56,078 nucleotides of DNA from an uncultured Ulvibacter sp. (GTDB lineage Bacteria > Bacteroidota > Bacteroidia > Flavobacteriales > Flavobacteriaceae). How positions within the stretch are numbered: position 1 is the first letter of the stretch; every line of letters starts with the position of its first letter. Positions 41,749 to 49,594 of the stretch are shown piece after piece. The position numbers were made by a program, and so were the translations under genes. The notes under the pieces were generated by a model. That model had not been told where the DNA came from, made no database searches, and saw only the letters and a list, made by a program, of their open reading frames with translations. Location: the NCBI GenBank assembly GCA_938083445.1, contig CALKCP010000032.1, positions 1 to 56,078 of the forward strand, given 5' to 3'.

Positions 41749-43011
41749 ATGTTCGAAAATAGTTTAGAATTTGCTAAAAAATGTGATGCTTTGGACGCAT
41801 TGTCTAGCTTCAGAAACAAATTTCATCTCCCGAAAAACACCAATGGCGAAGCCTTCGTTTACCTCTGCGGAAACTCTCTAGGGCTGCAACCAAAAACAAC
41901 CTCTAGCTACCTTGAACAAGAACTCAAGGACTGGGCCACATTAGGAGTAGAAGGGCATACAGACGCCGCGCATCCCTGGTTGCCGTACCATGAATTTCTG
42001 ACCGAAAATATGGCAAAAATAGTGGGAGCAAAACCTTCCGAAGTTGTTGTTATGAATGGTCTTACTACAAACCTTCATTTAATGATGGTCTCTTTTTACA
42101 GGCCTACATCAACGAAGTATAAAATTATAATCGAGAGTGATGCATTTCCGAGTGACAAATACGCTGTAGAGAGTCAACTAAAGTTTCATGGTCATAATTC
42201 GGAGGATGCCCTCATTCTTTGGAAACCTCGAAAAGGGGAAGAACTGTGTCGCTTTGAGGACCTGGAAAAAATAATGGAAGAGCAAGGTGACCACGTTGCT
42301 TTGTTGATGATTGGGAGTACAAATTACTATTCTGGGCAAGCCTTCCCTTTGAAAAAAATTACAGATTTAGGACACCGTTACGGATGTATGGTTGGATTTG
42401 ACCTCGCGCACGGTGCTGGAAACATTCAACCCAATTTGCATGAAACTGGAGCAGACTTTGCCGTCTGGTGCACCTATAAATATTTAAATAGTGGGCCTGG
42501 AAGTCTGGGAGGCTGTTTTGTACACGAACGCCATGCAGACGATAAAGAAATGAATCGTTTTGCAGGTTGGTGGGGACATAACAAAGAAACCCGTTTTAAT
42601 ATGCGACATGAGTTTGACGCATTAATTGGCGCAGAAGGTTGGCAATTAAGCAACCCGCCCATACTGTCCATGGCCGCTATAAGAGCCTCTTTAGATATTT
42701 TCTCGGATGCTGGTTTTGAAAATATTCGCAAGAAGTCGGTAAAGCTAACTGGTTTCCTCGAATATTTAATTGATGAACTAAAAGACCATAGAATACGTAT
42801 TATCACCCCTCGAAATCCTCAAGAAAGAGGATGTCAATTATCGATTCAGGTAAAAAGTGCCGATAAAACCTTACACACAAAACTTACAGAGGCCGGTGTA
42901 ATAAGTGATTGGAGAGAACCGGATGTTGTGCGCGTTGCTCCCGCTCCACTCTATAACAGTTTTGAAGATATGTATTATTTTGCTGAACGATTAAAAAAGA
43001 TACTGAATTAA
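41749..43011 (+). CDS. kynU: Kynureninase
   Basis: A 420-residue PLP enzyme that cleaves kynurenine or 3-hydroxykynurenine to anthranilate or 3-hydroxyanthranilate plus alanine. It shows YLCGNSLGLQP near residue 33, HPWLPYH, VVMNGLTTNLH, GFDLAHGAGN and the PLP Lys244 in CTYKYLNSGPG. Length is normal. The next gene, kmo, makes its preferred 3-hydroxy substrate, so this is the first gene of a tryptophan catabolic row. A start ten codons earlier lies inside a -7 box and was rejected. Confidence 0.96.
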   Translation: MFENSLEFAKKCDALDALSSFRNKFHLPKNTNGEAFVYLCGNSLGLQPKTTSSYLEQELKDWATLGVEGHTDAAHPWLPYHEFLTENMAKIVGAKPSEVVVMNGLTTNLHLMMVSFYRPTSTKYKIIIESDAFPSDKYAVESQLKFHGHNSEDALILWKPRKGEELCRFEDLEKIMEEQGDHVALLMIGSTNYYSGQAFPLKKITDLGHRYGCMVGFDLAHGAGNIQPNLHETGADFAVWCTYKYLNSGPGSLGGCFVHERHADDKEMNRFAGWWGHNKETRFNMRHEFDALIGAEGWQLSNPPILSMAAIRASLDIFSDAGFENIRKKSVKLTGFLEYLIDELKDHRIRIITPRNPQERGCQLSIQVKSADKTLHTKLTEAGVISDWREPDVVRVAPAPLYNSFEDMYYFAERLKKILN

Positions 43012-43023
43012 TAATTTTAGTGG

Positions 43024-43066
43024 CTAAGACTCCCCTATTGACTATGTATACTGGGGTAGTATTTAG
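43024..43066. repeat. Imperfect inverted repeat upstream of kmo
   Basis: CTAAGACTCCCC (43024-43035) and GGGGTAGTATTTAG (43053-43066) form an interrupted palindrome in the kynU-kmo gap. It could be an RNA hairpin that lowers read-through or a regulator-binding site. A strong AGGAG site precedes the kmo ATG, which is unusual for this window. Confidence 0.4.
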
Positions 43067-43095
43067 AAAAACACATTCCTTTTAGGAGATTTTAT

Positions 43096-44517
43096 ATGAG
43101 TAAAAAAGACAACATACTTATTATAGGAGCCGGACTTTGCGGTAGCCTGCTTGCACTTCGGATGGCACAACGTGGTTATAAAGTTACCCTAGTTGAAAAA
43201 CGTCCCGACTTACGCAATATCGAACAGGATGCAGGTAGGTCTATTAATTTATCCTTGTCGGATAGAGGATTGAGAGGCTTGCGTTTGGCAGGAGTTGAAG
43301 AGGAAGCCATAAAACAATGTATTCCAATGCACGGTCGAATGATTCACGACAAACAAGGCAATACTTTTTTAAGTAAATACAGTGGGCGTGAAAATAAATT
43401 TATAAATTCCATATCGCGTCCTGGGCTAAACATGTTGCTTCTAGATGCGGCTGAAAAAATGCCGAATGTTTCTTTGTTTTTTAATCATGGATGTGAATCT
43501 GTTGATTTAGAAAATGCCTCTGCTACTTTTAAAAATTATGAAACGGGCGCCGTCACCAGCTTTAAAGGTGACATCCTTTTAGGAACCGATGGTGCAGGCT
43601 CTGCAGTGCGAAGAAGTATGTTTAACAATAGGGACTTTTTATTTAGCTTCTCTCTTGACTGGCTTACTCACGGCTACAAGGAACTCACCATTCCGCCTAC
43701 CGAAAATGGGGGCTATAGAACTGAAAAAAATGCCCTCCATATCTGGCCACGAGGAGAAGACATGCTCATTGCGCTTCCAAACATGGATGGTAGTTTTACC
43801 GTTACCTTGTTTCTTCCGTATGCCAATAGCAACTATTGTTTCGAAAATTTAATCACACCTGAAAAGGTCCATGAATATTTTCATTCGGAGTTTCCTGATG
43901 CCCTGGCATTAATGCCTAATTTAACCGAAGTGTTTTTCGAAAACCCCACAGGACCATTGGGTACCATTAAATGCTCTCCATGGAATTCGTTCGGGAAGTC
44001 CTTAATTCTTGGAGATGCCGCTCACGCCATCGTTCCTTTTTACGGACAGGGCATGAACGCCTCTTTTGAAGATGTTGTTGTTTTTGACGAAGTATTGGAG
44101 GCCTTTGAAGAGAAATTATTTTCGGGTACAATCGATTGGAAAAAGATTTTTCAGGAGTACGAAAAAGCCCGTAAAAAAGATACCGATGCGATTGCCGACC
44201 TTGCTGTAGATAATTTTCACGAAATGAAGGAACATACAGCAAGTGAATTGTTTCAGAAAAAAAGAAAACTTGAAACTGCTTTTGAAGCAGCGTTTCCAGA
44301 TAACTATTCTTCTAAATATTCTATGGTAACATTCAATGAAACGATATCTTATGACGAAGCGATGACACGCGGACGAGCGCAGGACAAAGCCATTCTTAAT
44401 TTGATAGATGATGGCGAGCTTTCCGAGAACATGCCATTGAATGAGAAACTAATTTTAGTAAAAAGAACAACGGAAGACATTTTAAATGACAATGCCATCC
44501 TTGGTAAATTAAAATAA
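43096..44517 (+). CDS. kmo: Kynurenine 3-monooxygenase
   Basis: A 473-residue FAD- and NADPH-dependent enzyme that hydroxylates kynurenine. The FAD-binding fold opens IIGAGLCGSLLALRMAQRG near residue 9 and has GRSINLSLSDRGLRGL near 50, then DGAGSAVR and LGDAAHAIVPFYGQGMN. The C-terminal third is the usual helical region. A clear AGGAG lies 9 bases before the ATG. It sits between kynU and the RidA-like deaminase on one strand. Confidence 0.96.
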   Translation: MSKKDNILIIGAGLCGSLLALRMAQRGYKVTLVEKRPDLRNIEQDAGRSINLSLSDRGLRGLRLAGVEEEAIKQCIPMHGRMIHDKQGNTFLSKYSGRENKFINSISRPGLNMLLLDAAEKMPNVSLFFNHGCESVDLENASATFKNYETGAVTSFKGDILLGTDGAGSAVRRSMFNNRDFLFSFSLDWLTHGYKELTIPPTENGGYRTEKNALHIWPRGEDMLIALPNMDGSFTVTLFLPYANSNYCFENLITPEKVHEYFHSEFPDALALMPNLTEVFFENPTGPLGTIKCSPWNSFGKSLILGDAAHAIVPFYGQGMNASFEDVVVFDEVLEAFEEKLFSGTIDWKKIFQEYEKARKKDTDAIADLAVDNFHEMKEHTASELFQKKRKLETAFEAAFPDNYSSKYSMVTFNETISYDEAMTRGRAQDKAILNLIDDGELSENMPLNEKLILVKRTTEDILNDNAILGKLK

Positions 44518-44551
44518 CAACGCCTAAAAGGACTATTAACAGATACATATT

Positions 44552-44977
44552 ATGAAAAACAAAAGCAGACTTATTGAAGGAAAAGCGACTCCAAGAGGAG
44601 CGTACCCGCATGTAAAGCGTGTTGGAGACTTTATCTTTGTTTCTGGAGCTAGTTCTCGATTACCAGACAATACGTTTGCTGGGGTCCACCAAATAGATGA
44701 AATGGGAACGATGCGATTGGATGTAAGGGAGCAAACCAAGGCCGTTTTAGAAAATATAAAAGATTATCTTGCTGCTGAAGGTGCTACCATGGCAGATGTC
44801 GTAGACGTCACTTCATTTTTAGTAAACATGAATGATTTCGCAGGTTATAACGAAATCTACGCAACCTTCTTTGATAAAGAAACGGGACCAACAAGAACAA
44901 CCGTTGCAGTGCATCAATTACCTCATCCACATTTGGTTGTGGAAATTAAAGCCATGGCGTATAAAAAGCTCATTTAA
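44552..44977 (+). CDS. RidA-family protein, probable 2-aminomuconate deaminase
   Basis: A 141-residue trimeric RidA/YjgF-type protein. The family core is complete: [30 protein letters not shown] and the catalytic Arg in [15 protein letters not shown], with a carboxylate in VEIKAMA. General RidA proteins hydrolyse 2-aminoacrylate, but in 3-hydroxyanthranilate pathways a member acts as 2-aminomuconate deaminase (AmnD/NbaF). Its place directly before the semialdehyde dehydrogenase favours that role. The downstream gene starts 20 bases after the stop. Confidence 0.87.
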   Translation: MKNKSRLIEGKATPRGAYPHVKRVGDFIFVSGASSRLPDNTFAGVHQIDEMGTMRLDVREQTKAVLENIKDYLAAEGATMADVVDVTSFLVNMNDFAGYNEIYATFFDKETGPTRTTVAVHQLPHPHLVVEIKAMAYKKLI

Positions 44978-44996
44978 ACATCACGAAGCTCTAGAG

Positions 44997-46442
44997 ATGA
45001 AAAAGATTTTAAATTACATAAATGGTCAATATGCACCTCCCATCGCCGATAGATGGTTAGATAATTACAATCCGAGTAATGGGGAAATCTATTCTCAAAT
45101 TGCAGCTTCTACCGAAGAAGATGTTTCTTTAGCCTACGAAGCAGCGAGCGCGGCTTTTCCTGCTTGGTCTAACACTAGTATTGACGATCGTAGTGCTATT
45201 ATGCTCAAAATCGCCTCCCTTATTGACGACAACCTAGAGCGTTTTGCGATGGCCGAATCGATGGATAATGGAAAGCCCTTAAGCCTCGCTACTGCAATTG
45301 ATATCCCAAGGGCATCCAGTAATTTTCGCTTTTTTGGCCATGCCATCACACAATTTTCTAGCGAAGCACATGAAAGTGTTGGTTTAAATACCATGAATTT
45401 TACGCTACGACAGCCCATTGGCGTTGTGGGATGCATTTCTCCTTGGAATTTACCCTTGTATTTATTTTCATGGAAAATAGCTCCAGCCATAGCTGCAGGA
45501 AATACGGTCGTGGCAAAACCGAGTGAAGTAACCCCAATGACCGCTTATCTCTTAGGAGAAATTTGCACTGAAGCTGGCCTACCTGATGGTGTTTTAAACA
45601 TTGTTCACGGTCTAGGTCCATCTGCAGGACAGGCAATCATTGCACATCCAAATATTAAGGCTATTTCATTTACTGGAGGTACAAAAACCGGAGAGCATAT
45701 TGCGCGTACTGCAGCCCCTATGTTTAAAAAACTATCATTAGAATTGGGGGGTAAAAACCCAAACATCATTTTTGCCGACTGTGATTATGAAAAAATGTTA
45801 GCGGTATCGGTTAAATCATCCTTTACCAATCAGGGACAAATTTGTCTATGTGGTAGCAGAATATTTGTAGAGAAATCAATATTCGATCGATTTAAAACTG
45901 ATTTCGTCGCAAAGGTGAAGGAACTAAACGTTGGAAATCCTTTTGAAGCAAGCACAGATATTGGAGCCTTGGTCTCAAAACCACACCTTGAAAAAGTCCA
46001 ATCGTATATCAAAATAGCCGAGGATGAGGGAGCTAAGATATTATTCGGAGGAAAGACTGTTAAGGTGCCTGGATCTGAACATGGTTATTATTTAGAGCCA
46101 ACTGTTATTGAGGTCTATGATGACCAGTGTCGAGTGAACCAGGAAGAAATATTCGGACCTGTTGTAACACTTATGCCTTTTGAAACCGAAGAACAAGCAG
46201 TACAATACGCAAATGGTGTTATGTATGGACTCTCTTCAACCTTATGGACAAGTGATCTTAACAGAACCATGCGGATGAGTAAAAAATTAGAAGCGGGGAT
46301 TGTATGGGTAAATACCTGGATGAACCGTGATTTGCGTACTCCATTCGGAGGTGTTAAAAACAGTGGTGTAGGCCGTGAAGGTGGTTTTGAAGCCCTGCGT
46401 TTTTTTACAGAAGCAAAAAACGTTTGCATTAAATATGAGTAA
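44997..46442 (+). CDS. Aldehyde dehydrogenase, probable 2-aminomuconic-6-semialdehyde dehydrogenase
   Basis: A 481-residue NAD(P)-dependent dehydrogenase. It shows GCISPWNLPLYLFSWKIAPA, the cofactor segment SFTGGTKTG, the general-base Glu249 in LELGGKNP and catalytic Cys283 in QGQICLCGSR. The cluster context and the resemblance to ALDH8A1 and AmnC/NbaE enzymes suggest oxidation of aminomuconic semialdehyde to 2-aminomuconate. The frame is open 55 codons upstream, overlapping the RidA gene, but MKKILNYINGQY is the family-like start. Confidence 0.9.
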   Translation: MKKILNYINGQYAPPIADRWLDNYNPSNGEIYSQIAASTEEDVSLAYEAASAAFPAWSNTSIDDRSAIMLKIASLIDDNLERFAMAESMDNGKPLSLATAIDIPRASSNFRFFGHAITQFSSEAHESVGLNTMNFTLRQPIGVVGCISPWNLPLYLFSWKIAPAIAAGNTVVAKPSEVTPMTAYLLGEICTEAGLPDGVLNIVHGLGPSAGQAIIAHPNIKAISFTGGTKTGEHIARTAAPMFKKLSLELGGKNPNIIFADCDYEKMLAVSVKSSFTNQGQICLCGSRIFVEKSIFDRFKTDFVAKVKELNVGNPFEASTDIGALVSKPHLEKVQSYIKIAEDEGAKILFGGKTVKVPGSEHGYYLEPTVIEVYDDQCRVNQEEIFGPVVTLMPFETEEQAVQYANGVMYGLSSTLWTSDLNRTMRMSKKLEAGIVWVNTWMNRDLRTPFGGVKNSGVGREGGFEALRFFTEAKNVCIKYE

Positions 46443-46451
46443 ATGGCTCCC

Positions 46452-46504
46452 CGAGCGCAGTCGAGGGGTTTTTAAACAATAAACATAGGTCACGACTGCG
46501 CTCG
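46452..46504. repeat. 12-bp inverted repeat in the ALDH-SDR gap
   Basis: CGAGCGCAGTCG (46452-46463) and CGACTGCGCTCG (46493-46504) are perfect inverted copies. The core resembles the repetitive extragenic palindromes that many Flavobacteriaceae scatter between genes. It fills most of the 76-base gap. A similar but degraded string (CATTTCGAGCAGCG) begins near 55931. Confidence 0.75.
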
Positions 46505-46518
46505 ACCTGACAGAAAAA

Positions 46519-47304
46519 ATGAATTTAAACTTTAAGGATAAAAACGCCCTTGTCTGCGGAAGTACAGCAGGAATTGGAAAAGCAACTGCCATGTTATTAG
46601 CCAAACTCGGTGCAACGGTTACATTGTTGGCAAGAGATGAGGAAAAATTGAAAAACACACTTTTAGAGTTGCCTTTTCAAGATGGGCAAAAGCATAATTA
46701 TATAGTTGCCGATTTTAGCGATCCAGAATTACTCAAGGAACGAGTGGGTCACGTTACAGAAAGTAAAACTTTTCATATTTTGCTAAACAATACAGGAGGC
46801 CCTAAAGGTGGACCTATATTTTCAGCTGAACCCTCCGCATTTTCGAATGCCTTTACCCAGCACTTAATTTGCAATCAAATTTTGGTTCAGGCCGTAGTTC
46901 CCGGAATGAAGAAAGCAGATTATGGAAGGATAATAAACATCATTTCTACCTCTGTAAAGCAACCCATAGATGGCTTAGGAGTGAGCAATACCATTAGAGG
47001 GGCTGTTGCCAGTTGGAGTAAAACGCTTGCCAATGAACTTGGACAATATGGGATTACAGTGAACAATGTTCTTCCAGGGTTCACAGCGACAGACAGACTG
47101 GACGATATTATAGCCAATGCTGCGAAGAAATTAAACAAAACAAAAGCCGAAGCTAGTGCTTTTATGATGGGGCTCGTACCCGCAAATCGTTTTGCACAAC
47201 CAGGCGAAATTGCAACTGCTGTGGTTTTCTTGGCAAGTGAAGCTGCGAGCTACATAAATGGAATAAATCTTCCCGTTGATGGAGGTCGCACTAAAAGTTT
47301 GTAA
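46519..47304 (+). CDS. SDR-fold protein with altered catalytic motif (BKR-like)
   Basis: A 261-residue short-chain dehydrogenase/reductase-like protein. The cofactor loop CGSTAGIGKAT is at about 12-22 and LNNTGGPKGG replaces the usual NNAG. The segment that normally holds Tyr-x3-Lys reads GVSNTIRGAV, with Ser156 and Arg160 at the Tyr and Lys places; the PGFTATDR segment and a final NGINLPVDGG are typical. A reductase role is therefore uncertain. The gene is inside the kynurenine row but no step in that pathway requires it. Confidence 0.85.
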   Translation: MNLNFKDKNALVCGSTAGIGKATAMLLAKLGATVTLLARDEEKLKNTLLELPFQDGQKHNYIVADFSDPELLKERVGHVTESKTFHILLNNTGGPKGGPIFSAEPSAFSNAFTQHLICNQILVQAVVPGMKKADYGRIINIISTSVKQPIDGLGVSNTIRGAVASWSKTLANELGQYGITVNNVLPGFTATDRLDDIIANAAKKLNKTKAEASAFMMGLVPANRFAQPGEIATAVVFLASEAASYINGINLPVDGGRTKSL

Positions 47305-47409
47305 CTTTAGCACTATCCAGTATATGATAGATTTCTTAAAAAATCTTGAAAGTAGAAAGGAAACCTATAGAATGAGTCAATAAAACCCTTGCCTTTACCA
47401 GGAAAAAAT

Positions 47410-48492
47410 ATGAAACGAAAACTGCGGATTAACGGCCACTCACATTTACTTCCTTACCCGGAGGAGATCCCTCAGTTTATGAAGGATAAAGAAATTTTTT
47501 GGGTAGACAAGGATCGAAAATTCATGCTTCAAAAAGATTGGAGCCGCCCAGTTACCGATTCTAGTTTTTTTCTAGATGAAAAACTAGCTTGGATGGATGA
47601 GTTTAAAATCGATCACGCGGTTGTCTTAAACCTTTCTCAATTATATGGCAATGGGCTGCGCGTGGAGGAGATGAAAAAAGCGCTGCGGTTTCAGAACGAT
47701 TTTAATGCAAAGGTTCAACGCGAGCATCCGTCAAAATTTACTTGTGGCTTTGTAGTGCATCCTGGCTTTGTTCAGGGAGCCATGTGGGAAATGGAACGAT
47801 GCGTTGAGGAACTTGGCATGCAACTACTTTGTCTTCCAACCCATTATATGGATACGATTGGTACTTGGCGTTGTATATTTGATGAGGAAAATGAACCCAT
47901 TTTTGAATTGGCTAGTAAATACAATCTTGCCCTAGAAGTGCACCCCTATGACGGTGAAAAATTCATAAAACTTGAAAATACTTCCTGGAGATTTCATCTT
48001 ATATGGATGCTCGCCCAATGCGCAGATGCCTATCACTTCTTAACACTTAACGGCTATGCAGATAAGTTTCCAAACATGCGAACCTGTTTTGCACATGGCG
48101 GACAGTTAGCACAAATGAATCTCGGAAGAAGAATACAAGGATTTGATGGGCGCCCCGATTTATTTGAAGGGAAAGCACATCCTAGAAAATCTGTGGGGCA
48201 TAAAAACATCTTCTTTGATACATTGGTGCACGATACAGGTTCATTAAAACTCGTGGTAGAAAATCAGACGTCCAAACAGATTGTAATGGGGCTAGATGAT
48301 CCATATCCTTTAGGTGAAATGGATAGTGAGGTACAATCGTCCTATCCTGGAAAAATTTTAGATTTAGCAAAAGAACGTAACATACTTACGCAAGTAGAAT
48401 GTGATGCTATATGGGATGACAATGTGATACAATGGCTTTGTGGAGACGATGAAACTGCAAAACAAAACTTAATAACTCGGATCTTAGGCTAA
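47410..48492 (+). CDS. Amidohydrolase-2 family decarboxylase, probable ACMS decarboxylase
   Basis: A 360-residue zinc protein of the ACMSD family. The metal motif HSH (His10, His12) is in INGHSHLLP, with a further His in the strand GFVVHPG, CLPTHYM, LEVHPYDG and CFAHGGQ, and the metal Asp in VMGLDDPYPLGE. In the kynurenine context it would decarboxylate 2-amino-3-carboxymuconate-6-semialdehyde. The ATG at 47410 has an AGGA site before it. Its stop overlaps the O-methyltransferase start (TAATG). Confidence 0.88.
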   Translation: MKRKLRINGHSHLLPYPEEIPQFMKDKEIFWVDKDRKFMLQKDWSRPVTDSSFFLDEKLAWMDEFKIDHAVVLNLSQLYGNGLRVEEMKKALRFQNDFNAKVQREHPSKFTCGFVVHPGFVQGAMWEMERCVEELGMQLLCLPTHYMDTIGTWRCIFDEENEPIFELASKYNLALEVHPYDGEKFIKLENTSWRFHLIWMLAQCADAYHFLTLNGYADKFPNMRTCFAHGGQLAQMNLGRRIQGFDGRPDLFEGKAHPRKSVGHKNIFFDTLVHDTGSLKLVVENQTSKQIVMGLDDPYPLGEMDSEVQSSYPGKILDLAKERNILTQVECDAIWDDNVIQWLCGDDETAKQNLITRILG

Positions 48493-49133
48493 TGGACTTT
48501 CTTCCTGAAAAAATTGAAGATTATGTCTTGGCTCATTCTCAAAAAGAGCCAGAATTATTGCAAAAACTCCACAGAGAAACCTGGCAAAAGGTATTGCAGC
48601 CGAGAATGCTTAGCGGGCATTTTCAAGGCAGAGTATTGAGTATGATTTCTAAATTAATTGCGCCAAAATACATTTTGGAAATAGGAACCTATACCGGCTA
48701 TTCTGCATTGTGTTTAGCTGAAGGTATGCAAGCTGAGGGGGAACTTCACACCATTGACATCAATGAAGAGCTATGCGACCTTCAACGAAAGTATTTTGAC
48801 GCTTCAGGTTTTGGATCTAAAATTTTTCAGTATACTGGGAACGCTTTAGAAATTATTCCGGAATTAGATCAAACTTTTGACCTAATATTCATTGATGCCG
48901 ACAAAAACAACTATCCAAAATATTTAGAGTTAATTCTTCCGAAGTTAGCAAAAGGGGGCGTTCTTCTAAGCGATAATGTCTTGTGGAGTGGGAAAGTTAT
49001 TGAAAGGCTCAAAACAGAGGATACAGATACCCGGGCTTTGCTCACTTACAATAAAGTATTAAACGAGCATCCTTTATTAGAAACAGTACTACTTCCCATT
49101 AGAGATGGTCTCACAATTTCACGTAAAAAGTGA
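48492..49133 (+). CDS. Class I SAM O-methyltransferase (catechol type)
   Basis: A 213-residue protein of the CCoAOMT/YrrM-like family. It shows EIGTYTGYSALCLAEGM (about 63-79), DINEELC, the metal-binding FIDADKNNYPKYLE and LSDNVLWSGKV. Metal-dependent methylation of a catechol-like compound is the family activity; the real substrate is unknown. It overlaps the ACMSD-like gene by one base, so it is cotranscribed with the kynurenine genes, although in other flavobacteria a similar gene is found beside tatA. Confidence 0.88.
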   Translation: MDFLPEKIEDYVLAHSQKEPELLQKLHRETWQKVLQPRMLSGHFQGRVLSMISKLIAPKYILEIGTYTGYSALCLAEGMQAEGELHTIDINEELCDLQRKYFDASGFGSKIFQYTGNALEIIPELDQTFDLIFIDADKNNYPKYLELILPKLAKGGVLLSDNVLWSGKVIERLKTEDTDTRALLTYNKVLNEHPLLETVLLPIRDGLTISRKK

Positions 49134-49177
49134 ATCTAGAAAAGCAATCAATTGTTTGAGCGATAGAAAATTTGGAC

Positions 49178-49474
49178 TTAAAATTTCCTCTTTATTGAAC
49201 CAGCGGCATCTTCAACATCGTCTTTGAAGCTTTCAATGTCTTTTTTTATATCCTTGGCAGTGTTGGTAATATCGAGATCAATGTTGTGTTTGTCGGCACT
49301 TTTTGTGATTTCACTTTTAATATCATTGGTAGCGTCTTTTATTTGACGCATTCCTTTTCCAAGTCCACGTGCAATTTCAGGTATCTTATCGGCGCCAAAC
49401 ACCAGTAGCACAATAAAGAGGATAAATCCAATCTCTGCGCCACTAATAAATAAGAAGTACCCTTGTAATATCAT
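49178..49474 (-). CDS. tatA: TatA/TatE-family twin-arginine translocase subunit
   Basis: A 98-residue protein: a membrane helix at about 13-28, the hinge FGADKIPEIARGLGKG typical of TatA, then a long amphipathic and charged helix. It forms the pore part of the folded-protein export system. TatC is not nearby. The ATG lies only four bases after an exact -7 box, so the transcript may be leaderless. Confidence 0.92.
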   Translation of the reverse strand: MILQGYFLFISGAEIGFILFIVLLVFGADKIPEIARGLGKGMRQIKDATNDIKSEITKSADKHNIDLDITNTAKDIKKDIESFKDDVEDAAGSIKRKF

Positions 49475-49478
49475 ACTA

Positions 49479-49486
49479 CAAATATA
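49479..49486 (-). promoter_or_regulatory. -7 promoter box of tatA
   Basis: TATATTTG on the minus strand matches TAnnTTTG exactly, four bases before the start codon. Confidence 0.55.
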
Positions 49487-49540
49487 CTTATGAGTTCTGA
49501 GTTATAGCTTAAGTGTTATCACTTTTTTAAAATTCTGAAT

Positions 49541-49570
49541 AAAAAAACCCTCCAATTTTGATCGAAGGGT
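49541..49570 (-). terminator. Intrinsic terminator of the M1 peptidase gene
   Basis: On the minus strand ACCCTTC and GGAGGGT form a seven-pair stem with one G-U pair and an 11-base loop, followed by seven T. It stands 25 bases after the peptidase stop codon. Confidence 0.7.
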
Positions 49571-49594
49571 ATTTCTATTATAGATGTAACAGAC

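Noticed and set aside
44832-44996. 55-codon upstream extension of the aldehyde dehydrogenase
   Set aside because: It overlaps the RidA-family gene in another frame and has no family similarity; the ATG at 44997 gives the normal N-terminus.
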